NCBI RefSeq assembly: GCF_002632615.1
Contig: NZ_NITZ01000029.1
Span: 1-9,956 of the forward strand
DNA from: Xenorhabdus miraniensis
GTDB taxonomy: Bacteria; Pseudomonadota; Gammaproteobacteria; Enterobacterales; Enterobacteriaceae
Length of the DNA: 9,956 nt
Direction of reading: 5' to 3'
Shown here: piece after piece, positions 7,154 through 9,956 of the stretch
Layout: the number at the start of each line of letters is the position of its first letter
Position numbering within the stretch: the stretch's first letter is position 1
Notes under the pieces: generated by a model
Databases searched by the model: none
Seen by the model: the letters and a program-made list of their open reading frames with translations, nothing else
Told to the model about the DNA's origin: nothing
Translations under genes and position numbers: made by a program

Positions 7154-7229
7154 TGGTGGGTCGTGCAGGATTCGAACCTGCGACCAATTGATTAAAAGTC
7201 AACTGCTCTACCGACTGAGCTAACGACCC
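7154..7229 (-). tRNA. tRNA-Lys (TTT), second Lys copy
   Basis: The 76 bases are the same as the neighbouring Lys genes, with encoded CCA and anticodon TTT. The 30-base spacers on its two sides match at 25 of 30 positions, so gene plus spacer forms a 106-bp tandem repeat. Flanks TATCTAA (7146-7152) and TTAGATA (7232-7238) are complementary. Confidence 0.97.
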
Positions 7230-7259
7230 AATTAGATAATACTGATTTTGATATTTGAA

Positions 7260-7335
7260 TGGTGGGTCGTGCAGGATTCGAACCTGCGACCAATTGATTA
7301 AAAGTCAACTGCTCTACCGACTGAGCTAACGACCC
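7260..7335 (-). tRNA. tRNA-Lys (TTT), first Lys copy
   Basis: This is an identical Lys copy with anticodon TTT and encoded CCA, first of the three to be transcribed after the Val trio. Flanks GATATTTGAA (7250-7259) and TTCAAAATATC (7337-7347) pair over ten bases with one bulge. Confidence 0.97.
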
Positions 7336-7377
7336 GTTCAAAATATCAGTGTGATACTGCGAAACAATCCAATGAAG

Positions 7378-7453
7378 TGGTGGGCGATACCAGATTCGAA
7401 CTGATGACCCCCTCCTTGTAAGGGAGATGCTCTACCAACTGAGCTAATCGCCC
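7378..7453 (-). tRNA. tRNA-Val (TAC), third Val copy
   Basis: This Val gene is identical to the others, with anticodon TAC and encoded CCA. Flanks ATGAAG (7372-7377) and CTTCAT (7455-7460) are the same pair as around the last Val gene. This suggests the last Val gene arose from this one by duplication together with its flanks. Confidence 0.97.
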
Positions 7454-7497
7454 ACTTCATGATGACTATAACGACATCAATACCACTGATTTATGAT

Positions 7498-7573
7498 TGG
7501 TGGGCGATACCAGATTCGAACTGATGACCCCCTCCTTGTAAGGGAGATGCTCTACCAACTGAGCTAATCGCCC
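7498..7573 (-). tRNA. tRNA-Val (TAC), second Val copy
   Basis: This is an identical Val copy with encoded CCA. Its flanks differ from the other Val copies yet are again complementary: TTATGAT (7491-7497) and ATCATAA (7575-7581), extendable to ten pairs with one bulge (GATTTATGAT against ATCATAAAATC). Confidence 0.97.
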
Positions 7574-7635
7574 AATCATAAAATCATTTTTATCACTACG
7601 CTTACCAAAACAGCAGCTTATCACTACGAGAGAGA

Positions 7636-7711
7636 TGGTGGGCGATACCAGATTCGAACTGATGACCCCCTCCTTGTAAGGGAGATGCTCTACCAACTGA
7701 GCTAATCGCCC
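7636..7711 (-). tRNA. tRNA-Val (TAC), first gene of the cluster
   Basis: This is an identical Val copy with encoded CCA, closest to the promoter. The leader ATCACGACG (complement of 7712-7720) could pair at 8 of 9 positions with the trailer complement of ATCACTACG (7620-7628), leaving a seven-base AGAGAGA spacer on the trailer side. TATCACTACG occurs twice in the gap to the next tRNA (7591-7600 and 7619-7628). Confidence 0.97.
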
Positions 7712-7728
7712 CGTCGTGATGGAGTCGC

Positions 7729-7756
7729 ATTATAGGGATAGTTCGAGGTGAGTCAA
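7729..7756 (-). promoter_or_regulatory. Sigma-70 promoter of the Val/Lys tRNA operon
   Basis: On the - strand, TTGACT (7756-7751) and a perfect TATAAT (7734-7729) are 16 bases apart. The start should fall near 7722, about ten bases before the first mature tRNA. The bases after the -10 (GCGACTCC) are GC-rich like the discriminators of stable-RNA promoters under stringent control; that regulation is inferred. Confidence 0.9.
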
Positions 7757-7880
7757 CGGTTTTTATTACTAAAATTTTCGTTCGTTGTAAAATTAAACAG
7801 AATGAAACAATTATAATCACTTAAGGTTATCATTCGGACGATATGTCTCAGCTTTTATCAATAACATACTATCAACGCCA

Positions 7881-7908
7881 TTGAGGAATTGAAGTGCAGT
7901 GATAAAAT
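7881..7908 (+). promoter_or_regulatory. Likely gltX promoter
   Basis: TTGAGG (7881-7886) and TAAAAT (7903-7908) are spaced by 16 bases, giving a leader of about 65 bases before the gltX ATG. The leader contains a small CTCT/AGAG hairpin near 7945-7957. This is the best sigma-70 match in the divergent gap of 270 bases between the tRNA operon and gltX. Confidence 0.55.
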
Positions 7909-7981
7909 AACCCCTACTATTGTTACTTCAATCATCCAAGACGCTCTCTAAAAAAGAGAAACGTAATTAAGGCAATTCCCG

Positions 7982-9397
7982 ATGAGTAAAATTAAAACCC
8001 GTTTTGCACCGAGTCCTACTGGCTATCTTCATGTTGGTGGCGCGCGTACTGCTCTTTATTCCTGGTTATACAGTCGCCACAATAAAGGTGAATTTGTTCT
8101 TCGCATTGAAGACACCGATCTGGAGCGTTCCACTCAAGAAGCCATTGATGCAATTATGGACGGGATGAACTGGTTAAACCTGAATTGGGATGAAGGCCCT
8201 TATTATCAGACCAAACGTTTCGACCGTTATAACCAGGTTATTGATGAAATGCTGGAGCAAGGTACAGCTTACCGCTGCTATTGTTCTAAAGAGCATTTGG
8301 AGCAATTGCGTGAAACTCAGATGGCAAACGGCGAGAAACCTCGTTATGACGGCCGTTGTCGTGATAGTGAATGCCAGCACAACCACGATGAACCCCATGT
8401 TGTACGTTTCCGCAATCCACAAGAAGGTTCCGTTATTTTTGATGACAGCATCCGTGGCCCGATTGAATTCAGCAATCAGGAACTGGATGATTTGATTATT
8501 CGCCGTACCGATGGCTCACCAACTTATAACTTCTGCGTTGTGATTGATGACTGGGATATGGAAATTACCCATGTTATTCGTGGTGAAGACCATATCAACA
8601 ATACTCCGCGCCAGATTAATATTCTGAAAGCGCTTGGTGCACCAGTTCCAGAATATGCCCACGTTTCTATGATCCTCGGTGACGATGGCAAAAAACTGTC
8701 CAAACGTCACGGAGCAGTTGGCGTAATGCAATACCGCGATGATGGTTATCTGCCGGAAGCCCTGCTGAACTATCTGGTTCGTCTGGGCTGGTCACATGGC
8801 GATCAGGAAATTTTCAGCGTTGAAGAGATGACTGAACTGTTTAGCCTTGATGCCATCAACAAATCCGCCAGTGCGTTCAATACTGAAAAATTGCAATGGT
8901 TGAACCATCATTACATCAATACCCTGCCAGCAGAAAAAGTTGCTGTGCATTTAGCATGGCATATTGAACAGCAGGGTATTGATACTCGTACTGGCCCAGA
9001 ACTGGCTGATTTGATCAAACTGCTAGGTGAACGCTGCAAGACACTGAAAGAGATGGCAGAGTCCAGCCGTTACTTCTATGAAGAGTTTGCCGAGTTTGAT
9101 GCGGATGCGGCGAAGAAACATTTGCGTCCTGTTGCTCGTCAGCCATTAGAAGTCGCTCGAACGAAACTGGCCGCTATCACGGAGTGGACGCCAGAAAATA
9201 TCCATCACGCCATTCAGGCGACGGCTGACGAATTGGAAGTGGGTATGGGTAAAGTGGGTATGCCATTACGTGTTGCGGTAACAGGTGCAGGCCAATCACC
9301 CAGTGTTGATGTGACAATTCATGCCATCAACCAAGCTCGTTCACTGTCTCGTATTGATAAAGCTCTGGCTTATATTGCCCAACGTGAAGCGCAATAA
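7982..9397 (+). CDS. gltX: Glutamyl-tRNA synthetase
   Basis: GltX charges tRNA-Glu with glutamate using ATP in the cytoplasm and is essential. The 471 residues match E. coli GltX in length and over the whole sequence. The class I HIGH-type motif is [11 protein letters not shown] (10-20) and the KMSKS-type motif is KKLSKRHG (237-244). [21 protein letters not shown] and the C-terminal anticodon-binding domain ([12 protein letters not shown] to [23 protein letters not shown]) are intact. In the zinc-binding insert Cys99, Cys101 and Cys126 are present, but the residue matching E. coli His127 is Asp128; Cys131 or a nearby His may replace it. AAGG ends nine bases before the ATG. It sits between Val/Lys and Ala tRNA genes as in E. 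coli. Confidence 0.99.
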   Translation: MSKIKTRFAPSPTGYLHVGGARTALYSWLYSRHNKGEFVLRIEDTDLERSTQEAIDAIMDGMNWLNLNWDEGPYYQTKRFDRYNQVIDEMLEQGTAYRCYCSKEHLEQLRETQMANGEKPRYDGRCRDSECQHNHDEPHVVRFRNPQEGSVIFDDSIRGPIEFSNQELDDLIIRRTDGSPTYNFCVVIDDWDMEITHVIRGEDHINNTPRQINILKALGAPVPEYAHVSMILGDDGKKLSKRHGAVGVMQYRDDGYLPEALLNYLVRLGWSHGDQEIFSVEEMTELFSLDAINKSASAFNTEKLQWLNHHYINTLPAEKVAVHLAWHIEQQGIDTRTGPELADLIKLLGERCKTLKEMAESSRYFYEEFAEFDADAAKKHLRPVARQPLEVARTKLAAITEWTPENIHHAIQATADELEVGMGKVGMPLRVAVTGAGQSPSVDVTIHAINQARSLSRIDKALAYIAQREAQ

Positions 9398-9440
9398 ATG
9401 GTCATTTAGCTTTACTGCATAACAAGATGACATGAATATT

Positions 9441-9476
9441 AAAGGCACTACAATGAATTGAGTGCCTTTATTTTTT
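9441..9476 (+). terminator. Intrinsic terminator of gltX
   Basis: AAAGGCACT (9441-9449) and AGTGCCTTT (9461-9469) form a perfect nine-pair stem with an 11-base loop, followed by ATTTTTT. It lies 43 bases after the gltX stop and should isolate gltX from the tRNA-Ala genes. Confidence 0.93.
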
Positions 9477-9538
9477 GTTCACAGGATTGGTTGTTGGTGG
9501 CTTTTTCAGCGCTTACACAGAGAATACTAATGAATCCA

Positions 9539-9567
9539 TTGACAGAATTCTCTGGGTTTCATATGAT
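9539..9567 (+). promoter_or_regulatory. Sigma-70 promoter of the tRNA-Ala pair
   Basis: A perfect TTGACA (9539-9544) and TATGAT (9562-9567) are 17 bases apart. TCGCCCCG follows the -10 as a GC-rich discriminator of the kind seen in stringently controlled stable-RNA promoters. The first mature tRNA begins 27 bases after the -10. Confidence 0.9.
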
Positions 9568-9594
9568 TCGCCCCGTTCTACAGGATTTTGATTT

Positions 9595-9670
<76 letters not shown>

Positions 9671-9736
9671 AATACAACTAATGTTGATAAATCCAATCAT
9701 CAGTATTTGGTATTCAAAAACCTGAACCACATTCGT

Positions 9737-9812
<76 letters not shown>

Positions 9813-9823
9813 AAATTCCGAAT

Positions 9824-9956
9824 GAGCCTGTTCACCATTTTGTGTAAATGCCATTTTTTAGTAGTGACCGTCAAGGCGGTCACCGAACTCAATCATAAAA
9901 CGACTCATCGCCATTCGCCAGTCTTGAAGTGGCATCGTCCATTTCTTTGAGGCGGC
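9824..9956 (-). mobile_element. IS256-family insertion sequence, one end only (runs off the window)
   Basis: The transposase C-terminus together with a TTGTGTAAATGCC-type sequence just outside it (about 9838-9850) is typical of an IS256-family end. The outer tip is probably near 9824 (GAGCCTG), but the exact boundary cannot be fixed without the other end and the target duplication. The element lies immediately 3' of the second tRNA-Ala. Confidence 0.75.
9858..9956 (-). CDS. IS256-family transposase, C-terminal 32 residues (partial)
   Basis: Reading leftwards from the window edge, the frame gives MPLQDWRMAMSRFMIEFGDR followed by LDGHY and a TAA at 9860-9858. A W..A..R..I.FGDR tail is the usual end of IS256-family (mutator-type) DDE transposases, which move the element by cut-and-paste or copy-out. 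The catalytic residues lie outside the window, so whether the gene is intact cannot be judged. Confidence 0.82.
   Translation of the reverse strand, partial: AASKKWTMPLQDWRMAMSRFMIEFGDRLDGHY

Noticed and set aside
6949..7711. Regularly spaced near-identical repeats, CRISPR-like at first glance
   Set aside because: The 76-base repeats fold as tRNA-Val and tRNA-Lys with encoded CCA and correct anticodons.
7466..7820. Two - strand ORFs across the tRNA-Val genes
   Set aside because: They are translations of identical tRNA genes (the repeated RLAQLVEHLPYKEG is a typical tRNA artefact), not proteins.

Overview
The window looks like a chromosomal segment of a low-GC member of the Enterobacterales. 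Xenorhabdus/Photorhabdus or another Morganellaceae is my best guess. This rests on a GltX close in sequence and length to the E. coli enzyme, the classic enterobacterial setting of gltX between a Val/Lys tRNA cluster and an Ala tRNA pair, and generally AT-rich DNA. The genus is an inference and cannot be proved from the sequence alone.

Left third (1 to about 3100): very AT-rich accessory DNA. It holds one intact family-9 glycosyltransferase (heptosyltransferase-like, + strand). A perfect palindrome separates this from a convergent, clearly broken cytochrome P450 gene (- strand). Next comes a gene-poor stretch with a 44-bp near-perfect palindrome that looks like two insertion-sequence ends fused together, a short unassigned ORF that ends inside it, and further AT-rich inverted repeats.

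Middle (3112 to 6771, all +): a small cysteine-cluster protein of the YkgJ family, a 240-bp leader region, then a tight three-gene operon. The operon encodes 5-methylthioribose kinase (MtnK), methylthioribose-1-phosphate isomerase (MtnA) and a FucA-like class II aldolase. No mtnB, mtnC, mtnD or mtnE genes are present here. Kinase, isomerase and aldolase together match the 'DHAP shunt', which converts 5-methylthioribose and 5-deoxyribose (by-products of S-adenosylmethionine use) into dihydroxyacetone phosphate plus a short aldehyde.

Right third (6950 to 9956): seven tRNA genes on the - strand (in transcription order Val, Val, Val, Lys, Lys, Lys, Val) driven by a near-consensus promoter. Divergent from them is gltX (+), with its own promoter and a strong intrinsic terminator, followed by two tRNA-Ala(GGC) genes (+) with another near-consensus promoter. 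All seven Val/Lys tRNAs have flanking sequences that would extend the acceptor stem, with a different sequence in most cases. An IS256-family element begins about 11 bp after the second tRNA-Ala and runs off the window; only the last 32 residues of its transposase are visible.
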